A DNA stretch of 64,000 nt, taken from NCBI RefSeq assembly GCF_016863135.1, contig NZ_BOOH01000051.1, positions 62,001-126,000 on the forward strand, written 5' to 3'. Below are positions 9,497 to 18,191 of the stretch, piece after piece. This DNA comes from Planobispora longispora. Lineage in GTDB: Bacteria; Actinomycetota; Actinomycetes; Streptosporangiales; Streptosporangiaceae. The position numbers and the translations under genes are program-made. The notes beneath the pieces are model-generated. The model saw nothing but the letters and a program-made list of their open reading frames with translations, was not told the origin of the DNA and made no database searches. The number at the start of each line of letters is the position of its first letter. Within the stretch, counting starts at the first letter, position 1.

Positions 9497-10189
9497 ATGA
9501 CACCGAACGATCTTGTGGCTCGCGTCCGCGACGGCCAGCGCCGCCTGGAGAACCTGCTCACCGGCCTCACCGATGACGACGTCCGGGCCCCCTCCGCGCT
9601 GCCGGACTGGTCGCGCGGTCATGTGATCACCCATCTGGAGCAGAACGCCGCGGCTTTCACCCGCCAGGCGGAGTACGCCCGCCGGGGCGAGCTCATCGAC
9701 GTCTACGACGGCGGGGCCGACGGCCGTGCCGCCGCCATCGAGCGCGAGGCCGGCCGCGGGGCCGGGGAGCTCCGCGAGGCCCTCGCCGAGGCGCACGCCG
9801 CCCTGGAGGACGCCTGGGCGGGAACCGGCGAGGACGTCTGGGGGCGGCCCATCCGCTACCGCGACGCCACCCTCCTCGACACCGTCCACGCCCGCTGGCG
9901 CGAGGTCGAGGTCCACATGGTCGACCTGGACCTGGACTACCGGCCGTCGGACTGGCCGATCGACTTCTGCGACCACGCCGTGGACTTCCTGGCCCCCCGC
10001 GTCCCCGTCGGGACGCACGTGACGATGATCGCCGGTGACGCGGACCGCCGGTGGAGCATCGGGAGCGGCGACCCCGTCGTCCTGCGCGGGAACGCGGGAG
10101 ACCTGATCGCCTGGCTGGCCGGGCGGGCTCCCGTCGGGCCGGTCGTCGGCGAGACCGGCTCCCTGCCCGAGCTCGGTCCCTGGCCGTGA
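9497..10189 (+). CDS. Maleylpyruvate isomerase family mycothiol-dependent enzyme
   Basis: The protein has 230 residues. It starts with the MDMPI N-terminal domain, a DinB-like four-helix fold with metal-binding His residues (LPDWSRGHVITHLEQNA and EVEVHMVDLDLDY), followed by a small C-terminal domain. Members use mycothiol as cofactor, in maleylpyruvate isomerisation or unknown thiol transfers; the substrate here is unknown. The ATG is chosen by motif position and by the leaderless promoter just upstream. The same frame stays open back to 8288, but that part is a shadow. It is divergent from the CGNR gene. Confidence 0.85.
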   Translation: MTPNDLVARVRDGQRRLENLLTGLTDDDVRAPSALPDWSRGHVITHLEQNAAAFTRQAEYARRGELIDVYDGGADGRAAAIEREAGRGAGELREALAEAHAALEDAWAGTGEDVWGRPIRYRDATLLDTVHARWREVEVHMVDLDLDYRPSDWPIDFCDHAVDFLAPRVPVGTHVTMIAGDADRRWSIGSGDPVVLRGNAGDLIAWLAGRAPVGPVVGETGSLPELGPWP

Positions 10190-10218
10190 TCATCCGTACG
10201 GCCGTGATCATCCGTACG
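10183..10218. repeat. Perfect 18-bp tandem duplication
   Basis: The unit GCCGTGATCATCCGTACG occurs twice head to tail (10183-10200 and 10201-10218). The first copy contains the stop codon of the mycothiol-dependent-type gene. It looks like a recent slippage duplication in the gap between two convergent genes. Confidence 0.8.
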
Positions 10219-10287
10219 GCAGGGAGCCTCCGCGCCACCTGGGATCCCCGCGCCATCTGTGATCGTGGCGCGCGGCCCCGGCCGTGA

Positions 10288-12087
10288 TCACCGCGTGACC
10301 GTCCCGTCCTCCCGCACGGTGACGCCGTAGTCCCGGGCCGCCGCCTCGGCGGTGACCTTCCCGGCGCGCAGGTCGCCCGCCACCTCCTCCGGCGGCCGCT
10401 CGTGCGGCGGGCCGACGCCCCCGCCGCCGGTGGTCTCGACGACGAACGCCTCCCCGGCGCGGAACAGGGCGTTGTTGACCTTCGAGGCGAGCCGTTCCAG
10501 CGTGCCGTCCGCCCGCCGCCGGTAGAAGCCGCCGAGCCGGCCGGGAAGGCCGCCGGAACGGCCCGGGGGAGGGGTCCGGAGCCGGTCGCCGCGGGTTGTG
10601 ACGTGCGCGTCGGCCAGGAAGCGGAGCACCGTGCGGGAGCCGAGGCCGCCGCGGTGGCGGCCCGGGCCGCCGGAGTCGGGGACGGTCTCCACCGACTCCA
10701 CGATCAGCGGGCAGCGGGTCTCGACCGGCTCGGCCTGCGGGACCGAGTTGCGCCCGATGCCGAAGTGCACGCCCGTCGCGTCCGGCCCGTCCTTGCCCCG
10801 CCGGGCGCCGACCCCGCCGAAGTCATAGGACAGGTGGATCCAGTACGGCGCGCGCACCGCCGCGATGGAGAACGGCTGCAGGATGCCGCTGGCGGCGATG
10901 GCCCGCTCGGGCACGGCGTCCGAGAGCGCCTGGAAGATCGCCTCCATCGCCGCGTAGATGGGTACGAACCGGCCGCCGCAGGGATGGGGGGAGCGGGCGT
11001 CGAGCAGCGAGCCGGGCGGGAGCCGTACCTCGATCGCCCGAAGGCAGCCGTCGTTCATCGCGATCGTCGGGTCGAGGAAGCAGCGGACCGCGAAGATCGC
11101 GGCGGCCAGCGACTGCGAGGCCGAGGCGTTGATCGCCGCCGGCACCTGCGGGTCCGTCCCGGCGAAGTCCACGACCACCCGCCCCCGGCCGGCCGTCCCC
11201 GGGACCCCCGTCCCGGCCGGGCCCGCCGGACCGGCCGTTCCCGGGGTCTCCGCCGCGGCCCCGTTCGCCGGGTCGGCCGTTTCCGGGATCCCCTCCTCCC
11301 GTTCGACCGTGACCGCCACCCGGACCGTGTGGGAGCGGGAGAGGTCGATGCCGTCGTCGTCGATCGAGTAGGACGACGCGTAGCGGCCGGGCGGCAGTGC
11401 GGCCAGGGCGGCGCGGGTCCTCGCCTCGGTGTAGTCGAGATAGTCGTCGATCCCCCGGGCGAGCCCGGCCGGGCCGTACTCGGCGATCATCGCCTCGACC
11501 CGGGCGGCGGCGACGGCGGTGCCCGCGATGAGCGCGCGCACATCGCCCATGACCTTGCCCGGGGTACGGCTGTTGGCCCGCAGGATCGCCTCGATCGCGG
11601 GCTCGATCCCGTGCGAGGTGGCCAGGCGGACCGGGGGCAGCTGGAGGCCCTCCAGGAAGACGTCGGTGGCCAGCGGGGCCATGCCGCCCGCGGACAGGCC
11701 GCCGAGATCCGAGACGTGGATCATCGTGGCGGTGAAGTAGGCGGGGGAGCCTCCGGCGAAGACCGGCCGGTAGACGAGCAGGTCGTTGGTGTGCACGCCG
11801 CCCCGGTAGGCGTCGTTGAGCACGAAGACGTCACCGGGGCGCATGGTCGCGGCAGGGATGTCCTTCAGCACCTCCGGCAGGGCGGCCTTGAGCGCCATGC
11901 TGTTCATGAGCGTGGTGGCCATCGACTGTGCGACCAGGCGGCCCCCGGCGTCGAGGACGGCGGCCGAGGCGTCCGACCCCTCGACGATGAACGTCGAATA
12001 GGCCGAGCGGACGACGACGATGCTCGCCTCCTCCGCCGCCACCACCAGCGCGTTCCGCAGGACCTCGGCGGTCAGGGCGTCACTCAT
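10288..12087 (-). CDS. hyuB: Hydantoinase B / oxoprolinase family protein
   Basis: This is the B subunit of an ATP-dependent hydantoinase/5-oxoprolinase-type enzyme, 599 residues. Family motifs include VLRNALVVAAEEASIVVVRS at the start, DVFVLNDAYRGGVHTNDL, and a Gly-rich GGRFVPIYAAMEAIFQ region. The ATG at 12087 lies behind GGGGGG and gives the canonical N-terminus. A longer frame would add 37 residues of Arg/Thr repeats, which is the overlapping tail of hyuA read in another frame. It overlaps hyuA by 8 bases. Whether the substrate is a hydantoin, 5-oxoproline or another cyclic amide cannot be told from sequence. Confidence 0.88.
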   Translation of the reverse strand: MSDALTAEVLRNALVVAAEEASIVVVRSAYSTFIVEGSDASAAVLDAGGRLVAQSMATTLMNSMALKAALPEVLKDIPAATMRPGDVFVLNDAYRGGVHTNDLLVYRPVFAGGSPAYFTATMIHVSDLGGLSAGGMAPLATDVFLEGLQLPPVRLATSHGIEPAIEAILRANSRTPGKVMGDVRALIAGTAVAAARVEAMIAEYGPAGLARGIDDYLDYTEARTRAALAALPPGRYASSYSIDDDGIDLSRSHTVRVAVTVEREEGIPETADPANGAAAETPGTAGPAGPAGTGVPGTAGRGRVVVDFAGTDPQVPAAINASASQSLAAAIFAVRCFLDPTIAMNDGCLRAIEVRLPPGSLLDARSPHPCGGRFVPIYAAMEAIFQALSDAVPERAIAASGILQPFSIAAVRAPYWIHLSYDFGGVGARRGKDGPDATGVHFGIGRNSVPQAEPVETRCPLIVESVETVPDSGGPGRHRGGLGSRTVLRFLADAHVTTRGDRLRTPPPGRSGGLPGRLGGFYRRRADGTLERLASKVNNALFRAGEAFVVETTGGGGVGPPHERPPEEVAGDLRAGKVTAEAAARDYGVTVREDGTVTR

Positions 12088-14284
12088 GCGATCCCCCCGT
12101 GCCCGCACCCGTGTCTGTGCCCGTGTCTGCTTCCGCGCCTTTCCCCGTGCCCGTTTCCGCACTCGCGCTCGTACTCGCGTCTGTGTCCGTTTCCACATCG
12201 GTGTCCGTTCTTGTGAGGATCACCGCCATGTCCTCCGCGAGCACCGCCCGCCACCCGGGCGGCACCACGATCGTCGACTCCGCGTCCTCCACGATCGCCG
12301 GACCCCCGGTCTCCCGGAGGGACGCCCTGGTGAACACCGGCACCTCCGCATACCCCCCGGTCTCGGCGAAGTACGCCGTCCGCCGCGCCGTACCCGAGGC
12401 GCCGGCCACCGCCGCGCTCCCGCTCGCCGTACCGGCGCCGGAGGAAAGGGCCGTGCCGGGGGGCGGGGCGGCGGGGATCGGCGCCTCCGCGCGGCGGGCG
12501 GCGGGGAGGGTGACGCGGACGCGGTAGCCGACGACCTCGACCGGGCCGCGCTGGGCGATGCCGTACACCTGCTCGTACCGGGCGGAGAAGCGGGCGGCCA
12601 GGTCGCCGGGGGAGTCGGTCCAGGGGACGGTGAGGTCGTGGGCCTGGCCGGTGAAGCGGACGTCGGCCGAGCGCTCCACGGACACGCCGGGGTCGCCGGG
12701 CCGTACTCCCAGGTCGGCGGCCGCCGCCTCGGTGAGCTCGGCGAAGACCTGGGCGGGATCGGCGCCCAGGGCGGACCGGACCCGGTCCACCGACAGGTCC
12801 CCGGCCAGCAGCCCGGCGGCCGAGGCCACGCCGCAGTGGGCCGGGACGACCACGGTGGCGATGCCGAAGCGGGCGGCGACCCGGGCCGCGTGCATCGGGC
12901 CCGCGCCGCCGAAGGCGACCAGCACGAAGCCGCGGGGATCGATGCCGCGCTGGACGGTCACCACGTGCACCGCCGAGCCCATCGCGGCGTTGGCGATCTC
13001 GTGGACCGCGTGCGCGGCCTCGGCCCGGGACACCCCCAGCGGCCCGGCCAGGCGCAGGTCGATCGCCTTCTCCGCGAGGTCCCGGGCGAGCGGCATGGTC
13101 CCGCCCGCGAAGGACGCGGGGTCCAGGTAGCCGAGGACCAGGTCGGCGTCCGTCACGGTCGGCTCCTCGCCGCCGAGCCCGTAGCAGGCCGGGCCGGGTT
13201 CCGAGCCCGCCGAGCGCGGTCCGACCCGCAGGCTCCCGGCCGCGTCCACCCACGCGACGCTGCCCCCGCCCGCCCCGACCTCGGCCAGGTCGATGGCGGG
13301 CGTCTTGATCGGCACGCCGGTCCCGGCCCGGCGCCCGCCGAAGCTGCCCTTGCCGCCGACGTGGAACTCGTGCGTGATCTCGGGCCTGCCGCCCCGGATC
13401 ACGCAGGCCTTGGCGGTGGTGCCGCCCATGTCGAAGGAGATCGCGTCGGGATGCCCGGTCGCGGCGGCGGCCAGCACCCCGGCCGCCGGGCCGGACTCGA
13501 TCGTCGCCACCGCCCGGCGCGCGGCCAGTTCGACCGGCATCACGCCGCCGCCCGACTCCATCACGTGCACGGGGGCGGTGATCCCGATCCCGGCCAGCCG
13601 CGAGGTCAGCCGCCGCAGGTAGCCCTCCATCACCGGCCCGACGTAGGCCGACATGATGGTCGTCGTCGCCCGTTCGTACTCGCGCAGCTCCGGCCAGACC
13701 TCCGAGGAGATCACCACCGTGGGGACGGTCCGGCGGAGGATCTCCGCGACCCGGCGCTCGTGGGCGGGGTCGGCGTAGGAGTGCAGCAGGCAGACGGCGG
13801 CGGCCGTGATGCCGCGCCGGGCGATCTCCCGGCCGACGCGGGCCACGGCGGCCTCGTCCAGCGGCCGCAGCACCTCGCCGGAGCAGGAGATCCGCTCGGG
13901 CACCTCGAAGCAGTCCTCGGCCGCGACCGGCGGCGGGGGAGGGTCGAACCTCAGGTCGTAGCGGTCCTCCTCGACCCTGGCGTACCGGCCCAGGGGGATC
14001 GCGGAGCGGAAGCCGCCGGTCGTGACGTAGGCGACCCGGACGCCGCGGCGCTCCAGCACGGCGTTGGTGGCGAGGGTGGTGGCGTGCACGACCCGGGTCA
14101 CGAGAGAGGGGTCGGTACGGCCCAGCGCGGCGGCGACGCCCGTGATGATCCCCTCGGCCGGATCGTCGTGGGTGCTGAGGCACTTGGCAACGGTGACCTC
14201 ACCCTCCGGCCCCCGGAGCACCACATCCGTGAACGTCCCGCCGACGTCGACGCCGATCGTGTACTCCGGGCGCTGCGGAGGCAT
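12080..14284 (-). CDS. hyuA: Hydantoinase A / oxoprolinase family protein
   Basis: This is the ATP-binding A subunit partnered with HyuB. GVDVGGTFTDV near the N-terminus and SFDMGGTTAKACVI mid-protein are the phosphate-binding motifs of the acetate-kinase/actin-like fold. The start at 14284 (MPPQRPEYTIGVDVGG) is chosen by motif position and has no clear ribosome site. The frame stays open to 14491, adding 69 His/Pro-rich residues. The last roughly 45 residues form a Thr/Asp/Gly/Ala low-complexity tail encoded by degenerate 6-12-bp repeats (about 12090-12210), absent from ordinary family members. Confidence 0.85.
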   Translation of the reverse strand: MPPQRPEYTIGVDVGGTFTDVVLRGPEGEVTVAKCLSTHDDPAEGIITGVAAALGRTDPSLVTRVVHATTLATNAVLERRGVRVAYVTTGGFRSAIPLGRYARVEEDRYDLRFDPPPPPVAAEDCFEVPERISCSGEVLRPLDEAAVARVGREIARRGITAAAVCLLHSYADPAHERRVAEILRRTVPTVVISSEVWPELREYERATTTIMSAYVGPVMEGYLRRLTSRLAGIGITAPVHVMESGGGVMPVELAARRAVATIESGPAAGVLAAAATGHPDAISFDMGGTTAKACVIRGGRPEITHEFHVGGKGSFGGRRAGTGVPIKTPAIDLAEVGAGGGSVAWVDAAGSLRVGPRSAGSEPGPACYGLGGEEPTVTDADLVLGYLDPASFAGGTMPLARDLAEKAIDLRLAGPLGVSRAEAAHAVHEIANAAMGSAVHVVTVQRGIDPRGFVLVAFGGAGPMHAARVAARFGIATVVVPAHCGVASAAGLLAGDLSVDRVRSALGADPAQVFAELTEAAAADLGVRPGDPGVSVERSADVRFTGQAHDLTVPWTDSPGDLAARFSARYEQVYGIAQRGPVEVVGYRVRVTLPAARRAEAPIPAAPPPGTALSSGAGTASGSAAVAGASGTARRTAYFAETGGYAEVPVFTRASLRETGGPAIVEDAESTIVVPPGWRAVLAEDMAVILTRTDTDVETDTDASTSASAETGTGKGAEADTGTDTGAGTGGSHE

Positions 14285-14593
14285 CGAATTTTTCGCGCGG
14301 TCCGGACGTTCCGCGGGCCGGGAATCCTTCGACCGGTCAGAACAACCAGAATGCCGTGGGTGGTCGGATTTTTCCGGATATGCCGGGTGTTTTGAGTCCG
14401 CTGGATGTGCTGGATGTCCGTAGTGTCCTGGATATCCTGGGCGCTCCGCGTGCCCCTCCCGCCCTTCCGGCCCGCCGGTTCGCGCGTTCACGGATCGCAG
14501 GTTATGTCCCGAGCAAGCGCTTGTCTACGTTCGCTTCTCTTGAGCTTGAGGCGATAGGTTGCGACCCTTGTCCTATCCCCCTAGGGAGTGACG
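14285..14593. other. Divergent intergenic region with microsatellite and palindrome
   Basis: This 309-base gap separates hyuA from the pseudo-protease gene. Bases 14398-14446 hold irregular 9-base repeats related to CTGGATGTG; read in the hyuA frame they would give HPA-type repeats, so a longer hyuA cannot be excluded. CAAGCGCTTG (14514-14523) is a perfect 10-bp palindrome in the probable promoter region of the plus-strand gene. I could not assign a convincing -35/-10 pair. Confidence 0.4.
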
Positions 14594-16420
14594 ATGCGGC
14601 GGCGCAGAACGGTTGTGGCACTCCTCGGCGGCCTGGCACTCGTGGTCGCCGCGGTGCCCGCTGCCCTGGCTCACGAACACCCCAGCGGAATCACCGACCT
14701 GGTGACCCCCGCGGTCGTCCGCGTCGAGGCGAAAGCCAAGGTGGACATCACCCTGCTCGACCACATCGGCGAGCTGGTCCACGTCGAGCGGAGCTACGAG
14801 GTGCCGATCGGCACCGGCACCGGCACCGTCGTCAACCCCGAGGGCGCCATCGTCACCCTGACCGGCGTCGTGCGGACGGACGAGGACATGGCGGTCCACG
14901 CGGCCAACCGGATCTTCGCCGAGCACCACAAGGTGAAGATCGCGGATGACTTCGAGCGGCACACCCTCAGCGACGAGACGCTCAACCGCCATCTGCAGCA
15001 GTGCTATCCGCCGAAGCGGCCGACCGCGACGTGCATCATCGACGTCACCACCGAGATCCAGATCTTCCCGAACATCTCGCCCGCGGACGACGAGGGCTTC
15101 CGGGCCGAGGTCGTCCACACCGGGAGCCGTCCCGACGCCCCGGCCGTGCTGATGCCGGTCGGCCGCGCCGACGGCGGCGCGGGCCTGCCCACCGCCCCGC
15201 TCGCGGCCAAGGTGCCCGACAAGGAGGGCGCGCCGGTCGCGGTCGCCGGGTTCACCGGACGGCCCTCGGCGACGGTGAAGGAGAAGGTGGAGATCGCCCA
15301 CCTGCGGGCCGGGGGCGCCGGCGAGGGCGGGCGTCAGTTCAAGGACCCGGAGGGCAAGGTCGACGAGCCGCCCAAGGTGGGCAATCTGATCGACCAGGGC
15401 CTGCTCGGCGGGCCGGTGATCGAGGACAAGAAGGGCGAGGTCGTCGGGCTGCTGATCGGCGGCGGCGCCGACGGCCGGATGATCGGCGTCCGCGAGATCA
15501 CCAAGGCGCTGGCCGAGGCCAAGGTCACCCCCCGGCGCGGCCCGATCGACGCCGCGTTCGAGCAGGCGCTGATCCGCTTCCACACCAAGTACTACGGCGA
15601 CGCCGTCCCGGGCTTCCAGCGCGTCCTGGACCTCTACCCGGGTCACCCCGTGGCCGCCGCCCACCTGAAGACCTCCCAGGCCAAGCGCGGCACCGCCGAG
15701 GACCTGGGGACGAAGCGGGCCGCCGCCCCCACCGACGACCGGGGGACGGGCCTGCCGCTCTGGCCGTTCCTGGCGGGCGGCGGCGTGCTCGTGGCGGCCG
15801 TGGTCGTCGGCGTGCTGCTGTTCTGGCGGCGCGGCGCCGGTCCCGGAGACGACGGGACCGGGGAGAACCGGTTCCCCGGAGCCGCGGGCGCCGAGACCGA
15901 TCCCGGAGCCGTGGGCGCCGGGACGGCGGGCGGCCTCATGGGCGCCGGACCCGGGACCGGGCCAGGGACCGGACCGGGAACCGGTCCCGGCGGGTACGGG
16001 ACCGGAGAGGGCCGGATGGGGGACACCGGCCCCCGGGGAGTCGGCGTTCCGGCTTTCGAAGCGCCGCAGACCGGGCCGCGGCATCCCGGCCCGGATGACG
16101 GAAACGACGTCACCGTGGTGGTGGGCCGCTCCTTCCCTCCGCTGCCGGTGACCTCCTCCCCGGCGGGGACGGCCCAGCCGTCCGCCCCCGGGCAGTCACC
16201 TCCTCCCGGCCAGCCGACCGCCTCCGGCCGGCCGTCAGCGCCCGGCCAGCCCGTGCTGGTCGCCCGGGATCCGGGCGCACGACCGAAGGACACCGAGCGG
16301 GCCGACGACTCCATCACCGCCGGCGGCTCCACCGTCCAGAAATACTGCACCGCATGCGGGATGCGGCTGGGCCCGGCCCACCGCTTCTGCGGCTATTGCG
16401 GTCACCCCGCTGAGGCGTGA
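14594..16420 (+). CDS. Membrane pseudo-trypsin-like protease with zinc ribbon
   Basis: The 608-residue protein has a signal peptide (residues 1-26), an extracellular domain with trypsin/HtrA-like motifs, a TPR-like helix pair (about 322-358), one transmembrane segment (about 389-411), a long Pro/Gly linker and a C-terminal zinc ribbon (CTACG...CGYCG). The protease motifs are degenerate: VTLTGVV stands where active enzymes have a His, and QGLLGGPV puts Leu271 in place of the catalytic Ser of the GxSGGP motif. It is therefore probably a non-catalytic binding or sensing domain. The start follows TAGGGA. The stop overlaps the start of the adjacent Ser/Thr kinase (TGATG), implying a joint role. 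Confidence 0.8.
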   Translation: MRRRRTVVALLGGLALVVAAVPAALAHEHPSGITDLVTPAVVRVEAKAKVDITLLDHIGELVHVERSYEVPIGTGTGTVVNPEGAIVTLTGVVRTDEDMAVHAANRIFAEHHKVKIADDFERHTLSDETLNRHLQQCYPPKRPTATCIIDVTTEIQIFPNISPADDEGFRAEVVHTGSRPDAPAVLMPVGRADGGAGLPTAPLAAKVPDKEGAPVAVAGFTGRPSATVKEKVEIAHLRAGGAGEGGRQFKDPEGKVDEPPKVGNLIDQGLLGGPVIEDKKGEVVGLLIGGGADGRMIGVREITKALAEAKVTPRRGPIDAAFEQALIRFHTKYYGDAVPGFQRVLDLYPGHPVAAAHLKTSQAKRGTAEDLGTKRAAAPTDDRGTGLPLWPFLAGGGVLVAAVVVGVLLFWRRGAGPGDDGTGENRFPGAAGAETDPGAVGAGTAGGLMGAGPGTGPGTGPGTGPGGYGTGEGRMGDTGPRGVGVPAFEAPQTGPRHPGPDDGNDVTVVVGRSFPPLPVTSSPAGTAQPSAPGQSPPPGQPTASGRPSAPGQPVLVARDPGARPKDTERADDSITAGGSTVQKYCTACGMRLGPAHRFCGYCGHPAEA

Positions 16421-18105
16421 TGACACTGAACGAGAGAGCGCTGATCGGCCAGGAAGTGGCCGGTTACCACGTCGAGGACGTCATAGGGAAGGGCGGCATG
16501 GCCGTGGTCTACCTCGCGGTGGACTCCCGGCTGGGCCGCAGGGTGGCGCTGAAGGTCCTCAACCCCCTGCTGGGGGAGGACGACCGGTTCCGGCAGCGGT
16601 TCATCCTGGAGTCGCGGACGGTCGCCGGGATCGACCACCCCAACATCATCCCGATCTACGAGGCGGACGCCGCCGACGACGGCACCCTCTACATCGCGAT
16701 GCGCTACGTCGACGGCCCGGACCTGCGCCGCCTGTTCTACGACCGGGGACCGCTGCCGGTCGGCCAGGTCAACCGGATCGCCGCCCAGGTCGCCGCCGCG
16801 CTGGACACCTCGCACGCGCACGACCTGATCCACCGTGACGTCAAGCCCGCCAACATCCTGATCGCCGGGCACGCCGAGGGTGAGCACGTCTACCTCACCG
16901 ACTTCGGCATCACCAAGCACCGCACCTCGATCTCCGGGCTGACCCAGACCGACCAGTTCATCGGCACCCCCCGCTACATGTCGCCCGAGCAGATCAACAA
17001 GGAGACCATCGACGGCCGCTGCGACCAGTACGGCCTGGCCTGCGTGGTCTACGAGGCGCTGTCCGGGCGGCTGCCGTTCCAGCGCGACAACGAGATCGCC
17101 CTGCTCTGGGCGCACCTGGCGGAGTCGCCGACGCCGCTCAGCACGCTCCGGCCCGAGCTCCCCATGGAGGTCGACGGCGTCATGATGCGGGCGCTGGCCA
17201 AGTCGCCCGAGCAGCGCTACGGCAGCTGCACGGAGTTCATCGCCCAGCTGCGCGACGCGATCAGCGGCCAGGCCTACCGCCTCCAGCAGCCTCCGCCGGG
17301 ACACCACGCCACGCAGGGGCAGGAGGTTCCGCACCTCCAGCGGCTCTCCCCGCTCCACGAGGCACCGCAGCCCCACCAGGTCCATCAGCCCCACGCCCAG
17401 CAGGCCCACCAGGGGCAGGCTCAGCAGTCCCACCAGGCCCGGCAGCCCTGGGAGACCACCGGCTCGGCCACCCGCGCGAGCGCCTCCGGGCGGGGCAGGC
17501 GCGGCGTGCTCATCGGGGCCGGCGCGGCGATCGCGCTGATCGTCACGCTGGTGACGGTGCTCGCCGTGGTCCTGCGGGGCGGCGACGGCGCGTGGGAGCC
17601 CCACCGGGGCTCGGCCGCCGTGCCGGTGGCCTTCGAGCACCCCGCCGACTGGACCGTCATGCAGCACGCGGACGCGTTCACGGTCGCCGCCCCCCGGGCC
17701 GAGGAGTTCCGGGCGCTGTTCAGCACGCCGGTCGTCGCCGACTGGGCGGCCGTCAACGAGATCATCAAGAGCGAGCCGGAGGAGGCCACCGGCGTCTTCA
17801 CCCAGACCCTGGACACGCTCGACCCGCGCGGCGGGTCCCAGCAGCTCCAGGAGACCCTGCAGTCCTCGCTGCCCGGGACGGTCAGCGTGTTCTCCCAGGT
17901 GGTCCAGGTGAGCGTCGGCGGTCAGCCCGGAGTTCGGCTGGAGGGGGCGATCGCCGACCCGCAGCGGGGCGGCCAGCTCGACTTCATCGGGTACGCCGTG
18001 GAGCGGCCGGACGAACCCGCCCTCGTGATCTACTTCTGCGCGCAGGGCCGCTGTGACGACTCCCTGGCCAACCGGCTGGTGCGGAGCGTGTCCTTCCCGT
18101 CGTGA
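16420..18105 (+). CDS. Transmembrane serine/threonine protein kinase
   Basis: This is a PknB-type Hanks kinase of 561 residues. Visible motifs are the Gly loop GKGGMAVVY, Lys45 in VALKVL, HRDVKPANI with catalytic Asp140, DFG at about 161, and GTPRYMSPEQ. A Gln/His/Pro-rich juxtamembrane linker (about 285-345), one transmembrane helix and a 175-residue extracellular domain follow. The outer domain begins VPVAFEHPADW and resembles small PsbP/LpqN-like folds; it has no PASTA repeats. The ATG shares its first base with the stop of the pseudo-protease gene, so the two products are made together. The ligand and substrates are unknown. Confidence 0.9.
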   Translation: MTLNERALIGQEVAGYHVEDVIGKGGMAVVYLAVDSRLGRRVALKVLNPLLGEDDRFRQRFILESRTVAGIDHPNIIPIYEADAADDGTLYIAMRYVDGPDLRRLFYDRGPLPVGQVNRIAAQVAAALDTSHAHDLIHRDVKPANILIAGHAEGEHVYLTDFGITKHRTSISGLTQTDQFIGTPRYMSPEQINKETIDGRCDQYGLACVVYEALSGRLPFQRDNEIALLWAHLAESPTPLSTLRPELPMEVDGVMMRALAKSPEQRYGSCTEFIAQLRDAISGQAYRLQQPPPGHHATQGQEVPHLQRLSPLHEAPQPHQVHQPHAQQAHQGQAQQSHQARQPWETTGSATRASASGRGRRGVLIGAGAAIALIVTLVTVLAVVLRGGDGAWEPHRGSAAVPVAFEHPADWTVMQHADAFTVAAPRAEEFRALFSTPVVADWAAVNEIIKSEPEEATGVFTQTLDTLDPRGGSQQLQETLQSSLPGTVSVFSQVVQVSVGGQPGVRLEGAIADPQRGGQLDFIGYAVERPDEPALVIYFCAQGRCDDSLANRLVRSVSFPS

Positions 18106-18191
18106 TTGATCACTTGTGGCCCACTTGCAAGCGGCTTGTCTGGGCGTTTTGTCCTGTATGAATAGAGCTGATCAGGGTTTAGTCTCCCCGC

